Positions 36,040 through 45,416 of a DNA stretch of 64,000 bases are shown one piece after another. Position 1 is the stretch's first letter, and every line of letters starts with the position of its first letter. The stretch is from NCBI RefSeq assembly GCF_042657385.1, contig NZ_JBHSLA010000001.1, forward strand, positions 372,001 to 436,000, in the 5' to 3' direction. The notes beneath the pieces are model-generated. The model did not search any database, had not been told where the DNA came from, and saw only the letters and a list, made by a program, of their open reading frames with translations. Position numbers and translations under genes: made by a program. The stretch is from Algorimicrobium hallyeonense (GTDB lineage Bacteria > Bacteroidota > Bacteroidia > Flavobacteriales > Flavobacteriaceae).

Positions 36040-37452
36040 ATGACATTTCTTTTTACCCAAGCTTTTAATTTAGGATTTCCTATTGCCATAGTTGCAGCCA
36101 TTCTATTTGTTTTTGTTTTCATAGTTGTACTTATCAGGCGCTATAAAAGGTGTCCTTCTGACAGGATTTTAGTTGTTTATGGAAAAGTAGGCGGTGGTCA
36201 ATCGGCCAAATGTATTCATGGTGGTGCTGCATTTATTCTCCCTGTAATTCAAGATTATGAATTCTTGGAATTAACTCCTATTTCCATTGAAGTGAATTTG
36301 GTTAACGCCTTATCAAAACAAAATATCCGTGTTAACGTACCATCTCGTTTCACCATTGGTGTGTCAACAGAACCGGGTGTGATGCAAAATGCTGCGGAAC
36401 GTTTATTGGGTTTAGGGCAAAATGAAATTCAGGATTTAGCTCAAGAAATTATATTTGGTCAGTTACGTTTAGTAGTGGCATCTATGGATATTGAAGAAAT
36501 AAATAATGATCGCGATAAATTTTTAACTAACATTTCAGAAAGTGTAGAAACCGAATTAAAGAAAGTAGGTTTAAAATTAATCAACGTAAACATTACAGAT
36601 ATTGTTGACGAGTCTGGTTATATTGAAGCTCTTGGTAAAGAAGCTGCTGCACATGCTATTAATGCCGCGCGTAAATCGGTTGCCGAGAAAACAAGAGATG
36701 GATCTATTGGAGAAGCCAATGCGGTTCAAGATGAAAGAAGTCAAGTTGCTGCTGCCAATGCACAAGCTGTAGAAGGTGAAAATACCGCAAAAATTGCCGT
36801 TGCAAATTCAGATTCTTTACGTCGTCAACGTGAAGCTGAAGCAGAACGTATTGCCAATGCATCGGAAAAAGTTCAAGCAGCAAAAGCATTAGAAGAATCG
36901 TATGCAGCCGAGCAATTGGCAGAAACGGCAAGAGCCGAACGTGAGCGTTCTTCTCAGCTAGCGGATGTTATTGTACCTGCAGAAATTGATAAACGAAAAG
37001 TTGAAATTGATGCTGAAGCCGAAGCTGAGCGTATTCGAAGACTTGCTAAAGGTGAAGCAGATGCTATTTTATTTAAAGCTCAAGCTGAAGCTCAAGGTTT
37101 ATATGAAGTACTAACCAAACAAGCAGCTGGTTTAGATGAGATTGTAAAAGCTGCTGGTAACAACTCCAAAGACGCCGTATTATTACTTATTGCTGATAAA
37201 TTACCAGAATTGGTGAAAATGCAAGCGGAAGCTATTAAAAATATTAAGATTGATAAAGTAACCGTTTGGGAAAATGGTGGTGGAAAAGATGGGAAAACCT
37301 CAACTGCCAATTTCCTTTCAGGTATGTACAAATCAGTGCCGCCACTACAGGAAATGTTTAACATGGCCGGAATGGAATTACCAGAATATTTAAAAGGTAA
37401 AGATATTCCGGAAGCAGAAGTTACGGACAAAACAAAATCAGACAACAAATAA
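36040..37452 (+). CDS. Flotillin family protein (SPFH domain)
   Basis: A 470-residue membrane scaffold protein. One N-terminal membrane segment (about 10-30: IAIVAAILFVFVFIVVL) is followed by an SPFH/band 7 domain (about 35-210) and a long alanine/glutamate-rich coiled coil (about 225-370, with EAEAERIRRLAKGEADAIL). The C-terminus is specific to the flotillin/YqiK group (KMQAEAIKNIKIDKVTVWENGG). Flotillins oligomerise at the inner membrane and organise lipid microdomains. It is paired with the NfeD-like gene immediately upstream. Confidence 0.94.
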   Translation: MTFLFTQAFNLGFPIAIVAAILFVFVFIVVLIRRYKRCPSDRILVVYGKVGGGQSAKCIHGGAAFILPVIQDYEFLELTPISIEVNLVNALSKQNIRVNVPSRFTIGVSTEPGVMQNAAERLLGLGQNEIQDLAQEIIFGQLRLVVASMDIEEINNDRDKFLTNISESVETELKKVGLKLINVNITDIVDESGYIEALGKEAAAHAINAARKSVAEKTRDGSIGEANAVQDERSQVAAANAQAVEGENTAKIAVANSDSLRRQREAEAERIANASEKVQAAKALEESYAAEQLAETARAERERSSQLADVIVPAEIDKRKVEIDAEAEAERIRRLAKGEADAILFKAQAEAQGLYEVLTKQAAGLDEIVKAAGNNSKDAVLLLIADKLPELVKMQAEAIKNIKIDKVTVWENGGGKDGKTSTANFLSGMYKSVPPLQEMFNMAGMELPEYLKGKDIPEAEVTDKTKSDNK

Positions 37453-37530
37453 TTCAAATTGTTTCTTAAGGGTTCAAATTTAGACATAAATTGAACGGTA
37501 GTTTCACCATTTTGTTTGCTTACAATTCCT

Positions 37531-37538
37531 TAACTTTG
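37531..37538 (+). promoter_or_regulatory. Predicted -7 element for the JmjC-type gene
   Basis: TAACTTTG fits TAnnTTTG and lies 21 nt before the TTG start codon at 37560. A TTG at 37512-37514 is 16 nt upstream, slightly close for a -33 element. Confidence 0.5.
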
Positions 37539-37559
37539 ATGTTCTAAAAGTTTTGAGCA

Positions 37560-38414
37560 TTGACATGGAACCTACAGACAATTCCGCGCGTAAAAACAAT
37601 TACTAAAGCGGATTTTATAAAGCATTATTTTAAGCCGCAAAAACCTGTGGTTATTGAACAATTTATTGAAGATTGGCCAGCCTATACCAAATGGAATCTA
37701 GATTATATAAATCAGGTTGCAGGTGATAAAGTGGTACCGCTGTATGATGACAGACCTGTAGATTATAAGGATGGTTTTAACGAACCGCATGCCAAAATGA
37801 AAATGAGCGAATACATTGATTTGCTTAAAAAAGAACCGACTAAATACCGCATTTTTCTTTGGAATATTTTAAAAGAGGTTCCGGAACTTCAAAATGATTT
37901 TTCCTATCCCGATTTTGGCTTAAAACTTATGAAAGCTATGCCTATGCTGTTTTTTGGCGGCAAGGATTCACACACTTTTATGCATTATGATATTGATTTA
38001 GCCAATATATTTCACTTTCATTTTCAAGGCGAAAAGGAAATTATTTTATTCGATCAAAATCAGAATGAGTACCTCTACAAAATTCCTCACGCTTTAATAA
38101 CACATGAAGCTATTGATTTTTCGAACCCTGATTTTGAAAAATGGCCAGCATTAAAGAATGCTAAAGGCTTTAAAACAAATTTGAAACATGGCGAAATTTT
38201 ATACATGCCTGAAGGTTATTGGCATTATATGAAATACTTAACACCAGGTTTTTCTATGAGTCTGCGTGCCATTCCTCGAAATCCTAAAAATTTCGGAAAG
38301 GCAATCTATAATCTATTTATCATGCGAAATTTTGATAATTTAATGCGCCGAATACGCGGGCAAAAATGGATTAATTGGAAAAACGAACAAGCCGTAATTC
38401 GCACTAACAAATAG
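37560..38414 (+). CDS. Cupin_8/JmjC-type Fe(II)/2-oxoglutarate hydroxylase, TTG start
   Basis: A 284-residue cytoplasmic protein of the cupin-like (JmjC) hydroxylase family. The Fe(II) triad is visible as His142 and Asp144 (FMHYDIDLANIFHF) and His222 (YMPEGYWHYMK). N-terminal PVVIEQFIEDWPAYTKWNLDY matches the family opening. Bacterial relatives hydroxylate ribosomal or other proteins; the target here is unknown. The only start early enough is TTG at 37560: an in-frame TGA lies just upstream and no ATG precedes the conserved N-terminus. A promoter element at the right distance supports this. Confidence 0.85.
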   Translation: MTWNLQTIPRVKTITKADFIKHYFKPQKPVVIEQFIEDWPAYTKWNLDYINQVAGDKVVPLYDDRPVDYKDGFNEPHAKMKMSEYIDLLKKEPTKYRIFLWNILKEVPELQNDFSYPDFGLKLMKAMPMLFFGGKDSHTFMHYDIDLANIFHFHFQGEKEIILFDQNQNEYLYKIPHALITHEAIDFSNPDFEKWPALKNAKGFKTNLKHGEILYMPEGYWHYMKYLTPGFSMSLRAIPRNPKNFGKAIYNLFIMRNFDNLMRRIRGQKWINWKNEQAVIRTNK

Positions 38415-38526
38415 AGTTATTTCACAATTGGTAAAGAGCCAATAAAGAGTTGTTCTTTAAAAATAATTTGCGCACTACACCTTTTATTTTAAATCAATTA
38501 CAGCAACACTTCATTAAAATTATTAA

Positions 38527-38534
38527 TATCTTTG
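38527..38534 (+). promoter_or_regulatory. Predicted -7 element for the DUF6646-like barrel gene
   Basis: TATCTTTG fits TAnnTTTG, 24 nt before the ATG at 38559. No clear TTG at -33. Confidence 0.5.
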
Positions 38535-38558
38535 CAAACTAATTTTAAAAATAATATC

Positions 38559-39092
38559 ATGAAAAAATTACTGGTTGTTGCAGCTATTTTAACCGTTTCA
38601 TTTGCAAATGCACAAGCATTTTCAGGTAAAGGTGACCAAAAATTTCAAGTAGGTGCTAATTTTCAATCACATGCTACAGGACTTAATGTAAGTTATGACT
38701 ATGGATTAGGCGAAAATATTTCAGTTGGTATTAGCTCTAGCTATGCATTAGGTGTTTCTGGCGACTTACAGGATGGTGTAAAAGAACCAATAACAGGTAT
38801 AACTTTAGTTGACAAAGCTGGTTTTGATGACCGTTTTGATTTAAAAGCGCGTTTTAATGCAAACATTGGAAACGTTTTAAAAATTGATGAGAATTTTGAT
38901 TTATACCCAGGTTTAAGCTTTAGTATGAAGAATTTTGGTGGCCATGTTGGCGCCCGTTATTTCTTTACTTCTGGTTTTGGTGTGTATACAGAAGCCCAAT
39001 TTCCTATTGCTAAATATAAAGACAATTTAACGCCTGCTCAAGAATTAAATAATCAGTTTTCTATGAATTTAGGAGCTGTTTTTAATCTTTAA
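38559..39092 (+). CDS. Outer-membrane beta-barrel protein (DUF6646-like)
   Basis: A 177-residue protein with a signal peptide cleaved near Ala18-Gln19 (VSFANAQAF). The mature chain has alternating amphipathic strands and glycine/aromatic patterns of a small outer-membrane barrel (KFQVGANFQSHATGLNVSYDY, LGENISVGISSSYALG), ending FSMNLGAVFNL. Flavobacterial homologues are annotated DUF6646; function is unknown. ATG 38559 was chosen over 38532 because the signal peptide begins MKKLLVVAA. It is monocistronic, ending at a bidirectional terminator. Confidence 0.8.
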   Translation: MKKLLVVAAILTVSFANAQAFSGKGDQKFQVGANFQSHATGLNVSYDYGLGENISVGISSSYALGVSGDLQDGVKEPITGITLVDKAGFDDRFDLKARFNANIGNVLKIDENFDLYPGLSFSMKNFGGHVGARYFFTSGFGVYTEAQFPIAKYKDNLTPAQELNNQFSMNLGAVFNL

Positions 39093-39111
39093 TACGCATT
39101 AACATTATATT

Positions 39112-39147
39112 AAAAAGCCTTTCAGTTTTAATTGAAAGGCTTTTTTT
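39112..39147. terminator. Bidirectional terminator between the DUF6646-like gene and recX
   Basis: A perfect 13-bp stem (AAAAAGCCTTTCA, 39112-39124; complement 39133-39145) with an 8-nt loop and T7/A5 runs on the two sides. The recX stop codon lies at its edge, so it serves both convergent genes. Confidence 0.9.
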
Positions 39148-39622
39148 ATGGAATTAATTCAGCTGCTTTAGCATAAACCAAATGACTTTCCCAACCGCGA
39201 TACAGCAAATAATCGGCTAGTTTTTTGCGTTTTTTCCATTTGTCTGTTTCCCTTTCAATGGACTTGAGTCTTTTTTCAGCAAGATCGTTAAACGTTTCCA
39301 AGTAATCGGACTCTGAAATTTCTTTCATGGCCAAATCGATATTGTATTTACCAATATCCCGTTTTTTTAGCTCCTGTTTTAGGCGCTGCCGTCCCCATTT
39401 TTTAATATTAAATTTCCCACGTACATAACTTTGGGCAAAACGGGTTTCGTTTAAAAAATCATGTTTAAGCAGGTGCACAATAATAACATCAATGGCCTCT
39501 GGAATCATGCGCATGCTATACAATTTATTGGTAACTTCCTGATGGCAGCGCTCCTGATACGCACAATAACGCTCAATAGTACGCTTGGCTTCTTCAACAG
39601 TATAGGTTTTCACGTGATTCAT
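39146..39622 (-). CDS. recX: Regulatory protein RecX
   Basis: RecX binds RecA filaments and limits their growth. The protein is 158 residues of tandem three-helix repeats, with the signatures RTIERYCAYQERCHQEVTNKL near the N-terminus and ETRFAQSYVRGKFNIKKWGRQRLKQEL in the middle. ATG 39622 (MNHVKTYTVEEAK) is preferred to 39631. It is not next to recA here. Confidence 0.92.
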   Translation of the reverse strand: MNHVKTYTVEEAKRTIERYCAYQERCHQEVTNKLYSMRMIPEAIDVIIVHLLKHDFLNETRFAQSYVRGKFNIKKWGRQRLKQELKKRDIGKYNIDLAMKEISESDYLETFNDLAEKRLKSIERETDKWKKRKKLADYLLYRGWESHLVYAKAAELIP

Positions 39623-39671
39623 AACAGGCAAGATAATAACAATTTGTTAATAATTAAGAAACCGTAAAACA

Positions 39672-39701
39672 TTGTGTAATAATGGTTTTAACGTATATTT
39701 G
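39672..39701 (+). promoter_or_regulatory. Consensus Bacteroidetes promoter for the giant T9SS protein
   Basis: TTG at 39672-39674, a 19-nt spacer and TATATTTG at 39694-39701 match the -33/-7 consensus well. The ATG is 38 nt downstream at 39740. Confidence 0.7.
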
Positions 39702-39739
39702 ATTCCTTAAATTATTTAAATAATAGCAAGATTACGTTT

Positions 39740-42700
39740 ATGAAACATAAATACGCCCTCATATTTATTACTTTTTTGTGTGCTGTTTTGTCTGGGTTTG
39801 GGCAAGTGACTTTACATTCGGAAACATTTGAAGGGCTAATTAATGTTGGTTATTCATCCACTGGTGTATTTTCTGATGGATCAAAAGACTATTTCACTTT
39901 AATAGACAATGGATCTGACCCTTCAGGATTACCATCTTACACAAATTTTGGAGGGGTCAAATTTTGGGCTGGTGAAGACACACAAGATGCCGGTAATCCA
40001 AATACGTCAGGGATATCGAATGTCAGTATTTCTTCAATTAATATTTCAGGTTATTCATCAATAAATATTTTAGGTTTATTTGGAGCTGGAAGTTCTTCCG
40101 CATTTGATAATGAAGATTATATCAGAATATATGCTCAAGTTGATGGCAGTGGTTACACATTGATTGGAGCTTTTGAAGGAACTGGCGGATTTAACACATC
40201 GTTAAATCAAGACACTAACCTTGATGGTACAGGTAATGGCACAGCTTTAACAACTGCATTTCAACAATTCTTATTTCCAATAGGCTCTACGGGTAGTAAT
40301 TTAGATTTAAGAATCGATATTTTTATGACTTCTGGAGATGAAGCAGTTGCCTTTGATAACATTGAGGTTGAAGGTATTCTTTCCTGCACACCACCTGTAG
40401 ATCCAAATGGAACAATTACAGGAACAACACCTGCTTGTACCAATACAATATTAACCTATTCTGGAACAACAATACTAGGTACAATTGATTATTGGCAAAC
40501 TACGGCCACGGGAACCTCAACGGCTAACAATGCCACAGGAACTTTTAATGCAACCGCCACTGGAACATATTATGTAAGAAGATTTTTAACAGCAACTTCT
40601 TGTTGGTCTGCAGGAACTGCAAGTTATGCTGTTGTAATAAATTCTGCACCAAGTATATCAACACAACCAGCTAATGCTACAAGAGTCATTCCTAACAACG
40701 CCACGTTTTCTGTAGCGGCAACAGGAACGCCTGCACCAACTTACCAATGGCAAGTCTCAACAAATGGCGGCACCACATGGACTAACGTAACAGGAGGCTC
40801 CGGCGCAACTACAAATACGTATACAACGGGAGCAACTTCGGCGCCAATGAATGGTAATCAATACCGATGTGTTGTTACTAATAGTTGTGGCGCTGTAACA
40901 TCTGCTGCTAGAACTTTAACTCTTAGCAATAACTCTCCGACTAATGCGCAAAATTTAACCGGTTGTTTTGAAGACACATCGGCTACTTTAACATGGAATA
41001 ACCCTTCAACACCGCCAACTGGAGGATATATCATTTTTGCTTTAGAAGGAACTGTACAACCTTCAGCACCATCAAATAACGCAAATACATATACAGCTAA
41101 TCCTAATTATAATGCTGCACCATTTGAAACACCACCTAGTTTAGGAAAAGTAATATATAAAGGAAATGGAACAACGGCAGCTTTAACAGGTTTAACCGAA
41201 GGCACAACATATTCTTTTAGAATTTTTGCTTACAATGGTGAAACTCTAACAGGTTGGTCCAATGGTGCTTCTGGTGGGAGTAATTTGGAAGATATTGCTC
41301 AAGGCGATGTGCGTAATTTAGTGGCTACACCTTTAACAAATCAAGTTAATTTGAGTTGGAATAACCCATTACCAACATCTTGTTTTGATCAATTAATCAT
41401 TGTAGCAAATGCAGGTGCGGTTACATTTACACCTACTGGGACTTATCCTAATATAGATGTAAATTATACAACACCAAGTACCATTTTATATTCAACCACA
41501 GCACCGGTGAGTTCAAAAGCAATGAATGGTTTAACCAATGGTACCAATTATTGTTTTAAAATATTTATTCGACGAGGTGCAACTTGGTCAGAAGGTGTTG
41601 AAGTTTGTGCGGTACCATCATTGACATATTGTAGTGCTAGTGGTAATACATCCTACGATACAGGAATAACTGGTGTTACTTTCAATACTATTAATAATAT
41701 AGGAACCTCTGCAAATAATGCTTACACCAACTACACAATGCAGTCTACGATTGTTACATTGGGTAACAATTACAATCTAGGTGTTGTTATAAATATTGAT
41801 GGTGCAGTTGACGTTTACACGCGAGCATGGATTGATTGGAATCAAAATGGAAGCTTCAATGATTCGGGCGAACAATATGAATTGGGCATGGATACCAATA
41901 CAAGCTCATCAATAGATTTAAATACGGCAACCGCTAATTCCCCAATTAATATTGAAGTCCCAACCGACGCTGTTTTAGGAGCTACCAGAATGCGTGTGTT
42001 TACACAATATAATAATTTACCAACATCTTGCGCAACAGGCAATAGTGGCGAAGTAGAAGATTATACGATTAATGTGGTGCAACCTGTGAACGCAGAAATC
42101 AATATTAAAGGAAATAACATTTCTATTGCCAACGGATTTAATGCACCTTATGGATTAAACAATACGTTGTTTGCTAGCACACCTTTAAACACAGATTCTG
42201 TTGAAAAAGAATTTACCATAGAAAATATTGGTTTAGCAAATTTACTATTAACAGGTTCGCCTATTATTCAATTAGAAGGTACAAACCCAACAGACTTTAT
42301 TGTAACGCAGCATGCAACATCACCAGTTGTGAATGGCACAAACACAACTTTTAGAATTAAATTTCACCCAACCGTTGCCGGTACGAGAACAGCAAAAGTG
42401 AGAATTGAAAATAATGATTCTGATGAAAATCCTTATCTTTTCACCATAGAAGGTGAAGGTAATTGTACAACTGCTCCAACTGTTGCTACTTTTCCAACAT
42501 CTGGTCCAGCAAATACATTGGTGACTTTTACTTCAGCAACAAGCAATCTTATAGGAGCCACAATTACATATAATAATATAGCAGTTCCTACTGTTTCTAA
42601 TACATCAGACACTATAGAAGTATTGATTCCTTCAGATGCTAATGATGGTAATTTTGTTATTCAACTAGCAACAGGTTGTAGTGCTACACAATTTTTCGAT

Positions 42701-45361
42701 GTAATTGATACAGACCTTACTGCATGCGATACTGCAGTTGGTGGTGGTGATGCTACCGATTTAATTATCTACGAAGCGTATGATGAAAATGGCGGATCTG
42801 GTGGTGTAATAACCATATATAACAACACAGGAGCTTCTGTAAATTTAAGTGGGTATTCCATTCAAAGAGCTGGAGATTATGGAGGTACTTATTCAACTTA
42901 TGCAAATTTAAGTGGTACACTTGCAGCAAATGCAGTCGCCATTATTTCTGTATCTAGTTCATCTTGTGGTTACACACCTACAGGAAATGGAAGTTTAGGT
43001 TCGGCCGGTTTTAATGCAAATGATGGTTTGAGATTAATGAATGGTACTACGGTTATTGATGATGTACATGCACCAAATTATGTAGGGTATTATTTAAAAA
43101 GAAAGAATACAAATTTTTATCCAAATACCACTTATACTGCTACCGAATGGACAGCTCAAAGTTTATCCGACGATGAATGTTTAGCAGGCGTTGGTACTGT
43201 ACCGCTTGTTAAAGTGCCACCTGTGGTAATAACTCACCCACAATATGTGGCAGATTGTTCAATAACGGGTACATCTTTAACAGTTGCAGGATCCGAAGGC
43301 GTTTCGGGTGGATTGGGACTTGCTTATCAATGGTATGTTTTAGGAACTTCTGGTAACTGGACAGCTGTGTCAAATGGCGGAATATATTCCGGTTCTACAA
43401 CGTCAACATTAGATATTTCGGATCTTGCTGGTTTAGACGATTATCAATATTATTGTCAAATTAGAGAAAACACTGCTACATGTTACGCAGCGAGTAATGC
43501 TGTAAAAATAGAATACATAGCTGCTGTTTGGGATGGCACAGCTTGGTCATCAACTCCTACCTCTAGTAAAATTGCGATTATAAATGGAGATTACGATACA
43601 AGTACAAATGTTAACGGAGAAACAAGTTTTGAGGCTTGTCAATTATTTGTAGCTGCTGGAAGCCTGCTTACGGTTTCTGAAGGTGATTATGTTGAAGTTA
43701 TAAACAGCGCTGTCGTTAATGGCGATGGAACAAATCTAGACGGTATATTAGTTGAAGACAAAGGCAGTTTTGTACAAAGAGGCGAAGGTGTAAATGCTGG
43801 AACATATACGTTGAATACAAATGCTAGAACCCAAGTCAACAAGAAAACAGCTCCTTTGAATAATTATTATGAATACACCTATTGGAGTTCACCAGTTGCC
43901 AATGAAACTATTGAAAACGGATTGAATGATGCACACCCAACCAGACGCTATTGGTATAATGGTAAAAACTATTTAGATGCTATGGCTGAAACCAATAACA
44001 ACAATGGAACTGTTGCTGGACAAGATGATGTAGATGATAACGGTGATGATTGGCAACCTACAAGCAATACTGATATTATGATTCCAGGTAAAGGCTATGC
44101 TGCTATGCACAGTCCATCGGGAATTATTGGTATAGGTATTAATTATGAATACACGTTCAATGGCGCTTTAAATACAGGTGATTTTACGGTTCCTATTTAC
44201 AGAAATGATTCTGAAATGGCTGATAACAACTGGAATTTTATTGGGAATCCATATCCATCCGCTATTGATGCCGATTTATTTCTTTCAGCAAATGCATTGA
44301 TTGATCAGAATGTTACAGAGTATCCGCAACCAACTGGAGTAACGAATGGTGCCATATTTTTATGGTCGCAAAATTCAGCACCATCAAATACCAATAACGG
44401 AAATGAGGCTTTAAATTTTGCACAATCGGATTATGCTGTAATAAACGGCACCGGACAAACAGCTGGTGGTGATGGGGTTATGCCTAGCCGATTTATTCCT
44501 TCTGGACAAGGCTTTTTTATTACATTATCTAATGCCGCAACGGTTTCAACTGTTTCTGGAGACATAAAAACTGCAGATGTTATTTTTCAAAATAGTATGC
44601 GTGTTACAGGAAATAATAATCAATTTTTCAGGAACACAAATGAAAATCAAAATGAAAAATTATGGCTTAATTTCACCTCAGACATGGGTGTTTTCAACCA
44701 AATTTTAATTGGCTATGTTGAAGGTGCAACCAATGGTAATGATGATATGTATTTTGATGCTCCTAAAAACTTGTCTTCAGACTCCTATGTATATTTCTAT
44801 TCGCTTATAGAAGAAGAATTGGAAGCAGATAAAGTAGCTATACAAGGAAAGGCGCCTGAAAGCTTAAACATGGATGAAATAATTCCGTTAGGTTTTAGTA
44901 CAACCGTTAATCAAGCCACGATTTACACAATTAGTATTGCACAATTTGAAGGTGATTTTTTAAGTATAAATACTATTTATTTAAAAGATCAATTATTAAA
45001 TGTAATCCACAATTTATCGAATACGAATTATAATTTTACATCTACTGTTGGCGAATTCAACGATCGTTTTGAAATTGTATTTAGAGATAGTACTTTATCG
45101 GTTGATGATTATGTAATTAGTAACATCAATTTATCTATTATTGAATTGATGGATAATAACGTTAAATTTAGTATTGGGTCTAACCATGCAACCATTAAAT
45201 CAGTTGAAATAATTGATATGTTGGGCAGAACCTTATACAAGTTTAAAGGGTCAACTAATACGGAGACTTATAATCTATCTAACTTAAGTAGTGCCACATA
45301 TATTGCTAAAGTAACCTTGTCTAATAATCAAGTGTTAGTTAAGAAAGCGGTGAAGAAATAG
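39740..45361 (+). CDS. Giant multidomain secreted protein with T9SS type A sorting domain
   Basis: A 1873-residue extracellular protein with a signal peptide (about 1-21). Domains, in order and approximate: N-terminal beta-sandwich (22-210); Ig-like (about 300-395, YQWQVSTNGGTTW); fibronectin III-like units (about 400-640); GEVED domain (about 650-780, WIDWNQNGSFNDSGEQYELG, ending GEVEDYTINV); choice-of-anchor-D-type domain (about 785-905); IPT/TIG-like (about 910-990); lamin-tail domain (about 1000-1120); Ig-like (about 1150-1250); a long beta region; T9SS type A sorting domain (last 75 residues, MLGRTLYKF, ending LVKKAVKK). No enzyme domain is visible; an adhesive or surface-matrix role is inferred. 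Confidence 0.92.
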   Translation: MKHKYALIFITFLCAVLSGFGQVTLHSETFEGLINVGYSSTGVFSDGSKDYFTLIDNGSDPSGLPSYTNFGGVKFWAGEDTQDAGNPNTSGISNVSISSINISGYSSINILGLFGAGSSSAFDNEDYIRIYAQVDGSGYTLIGAFEGTGGFNTSLNQDTNLDGTGNGTALTTAFQQFLFPIGSTGSNLDLRIDIFMTSGDEAVAFDNIEVEGILSCTPPVDPNGTITGTTPACTNTILTYSGTTILGTIDYWQTTATGTSTANNATGTFNATATGTYYVRRFLTATSCWSAGTASYAVVINSAPSISTQPANATRVIPNNATFSVAATGTPAPTYQWQVSTNGGTTWTNVTGGSGATTNTYTTGATSAPMNGNQYRCVVTNSCGAVTSAARTLTLSNNSPTNAQNLTGCFEDTSATLTWNNPSTPPTGGYIIFALEGTVQPSAPSNNANTYTANPNYNAAPFETPPSLGKVIYKGNGTTAALTGLTEGTTYSFRIFAYNGETLTGWSNGASGGSNLEDIAQGDVRNLVATPLTNQVNLSWNNPLPTSCFDQLIIVANAGAVTFTPTGTYPNIDVNYTTPSTILYSTTAPVSSKAMNGLTNGTNYCFKIFIRRGATWSEGVEVCAVPSLTYCSASGNTSYDTGITGVTFNTINNIGTSANNAYTNYTMQSTIVTLGNNYNLGVVINIDGAVDVYTRAWIDWNQNGSFNDSGEQYELGMDTNTSSSIDLNTATANSPINIEVPTDAVLGATRMRVFTQYNNLPTSCATGNSGEVEDYTINVVQPVNAEINIKGNNISIANGFNAPYGLNNTLFASTPLNTDSVEKEFTIENIGLANLLLTGSPIIQLEGTNPTDFIVTQHATSPVVNGTNTTFRIKFHPTVAGTRTAKVRIENNDSDENPYLFTIEGEGNCTTAPTVATFPTSGPANTLVTFTSATSNLIGATITYNNIAVPTVSNTSDTIEVLIPSDANDGNFVIQLATGCSATQFFDVIDTDLTACDTAVGGGDATDLIIYEAYDENGGSGGVITIYNNTGASVNLSGYSIQRAGDYGGTYSTYANLSGTLAANAVAIISVSSSSCGYTPTGNGSLGSAGFNANDGLRLMNGTTVIDDVHAPNYVGYYLKRKNTNFYPNTTYTATEWTAQSLSDDECLAGVGTVPLVKVPPVVITHPQYVADCSITGTSLTVAGSEGVSGGLGLAYQWYVLGTSGNWTAVSNGGIYSGSTTSTLDISDLAGLDDYQYYCQIRENTATCYAASNAVKIEYIAAVWDGTAWSSTPTSSKIAIINGDYDTSTNVNGETSFEACQLFVAAGSLLTVSEGDYVEVINSAVVNGDGTNLDGILVEDKGSFVQRGEGVNAGTYTLNTNARTQVNKKTAPLNNYYEYTYWSSPVANETIENGLNDAHPTRRYWYNGKNYLDAMAETNNNNGTVAGQDDVDDNGDDWQPTSNTDIMIPGKGYAAMHSPSGIIGIGINYEYTFNGALNTGDFTVPIYRNDSEMADNNWNFIGNPYPSAIDADLFLSANALIDQNVTEYPQPTGVTNGAIFLWSQNSAPSNTNNGNEALNFAQSDYAVINGTGQTAGGDGVMPSRFIPSGQGFFITLSNAATVSTVSGDIKTADVIFQNSMRVTGNNNQFFRNTNENQNEKLWLNFTSDMGVFNQILIGYVEGATNGNDDMYFDAPKNLSSDSYVYFYSLIEEELEADKVAIQGKAPESLNMDEIIPLGFSTTVNQATIYTISIAQFEGDFLSINTIYLKDQLLNVIHNLSNTNYNFTSTVGEFNDRFEIVFRDSTLSVDDYVISNINLSIIELMDNNVKFSIGSNHATIKSVEIIDMLGRTLYKFKGSTNTETYNLSNLSSATYIAKVTLSNNQVLVKKAVKK

Positions 45362-45380
45362 AACCTTTTTTTAAAAGTAT

Positions 45381-45416
45381 AAAAGCGGTTGCGTTTAAAA
45401 TTCAACCGCTTTTTTT
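45381..45416. terminator. Bidirectional terminator between the giant T9SS gene and the TonB receptor
   Basis: An 11-bp perfect stem (AAAAGCGGTTG, 45381-45391; complement 45403-45413) with an 11-nt loop, followed by further T residues. The convergent receptor stop codon lies at its right edge. Confidence 0.85.
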
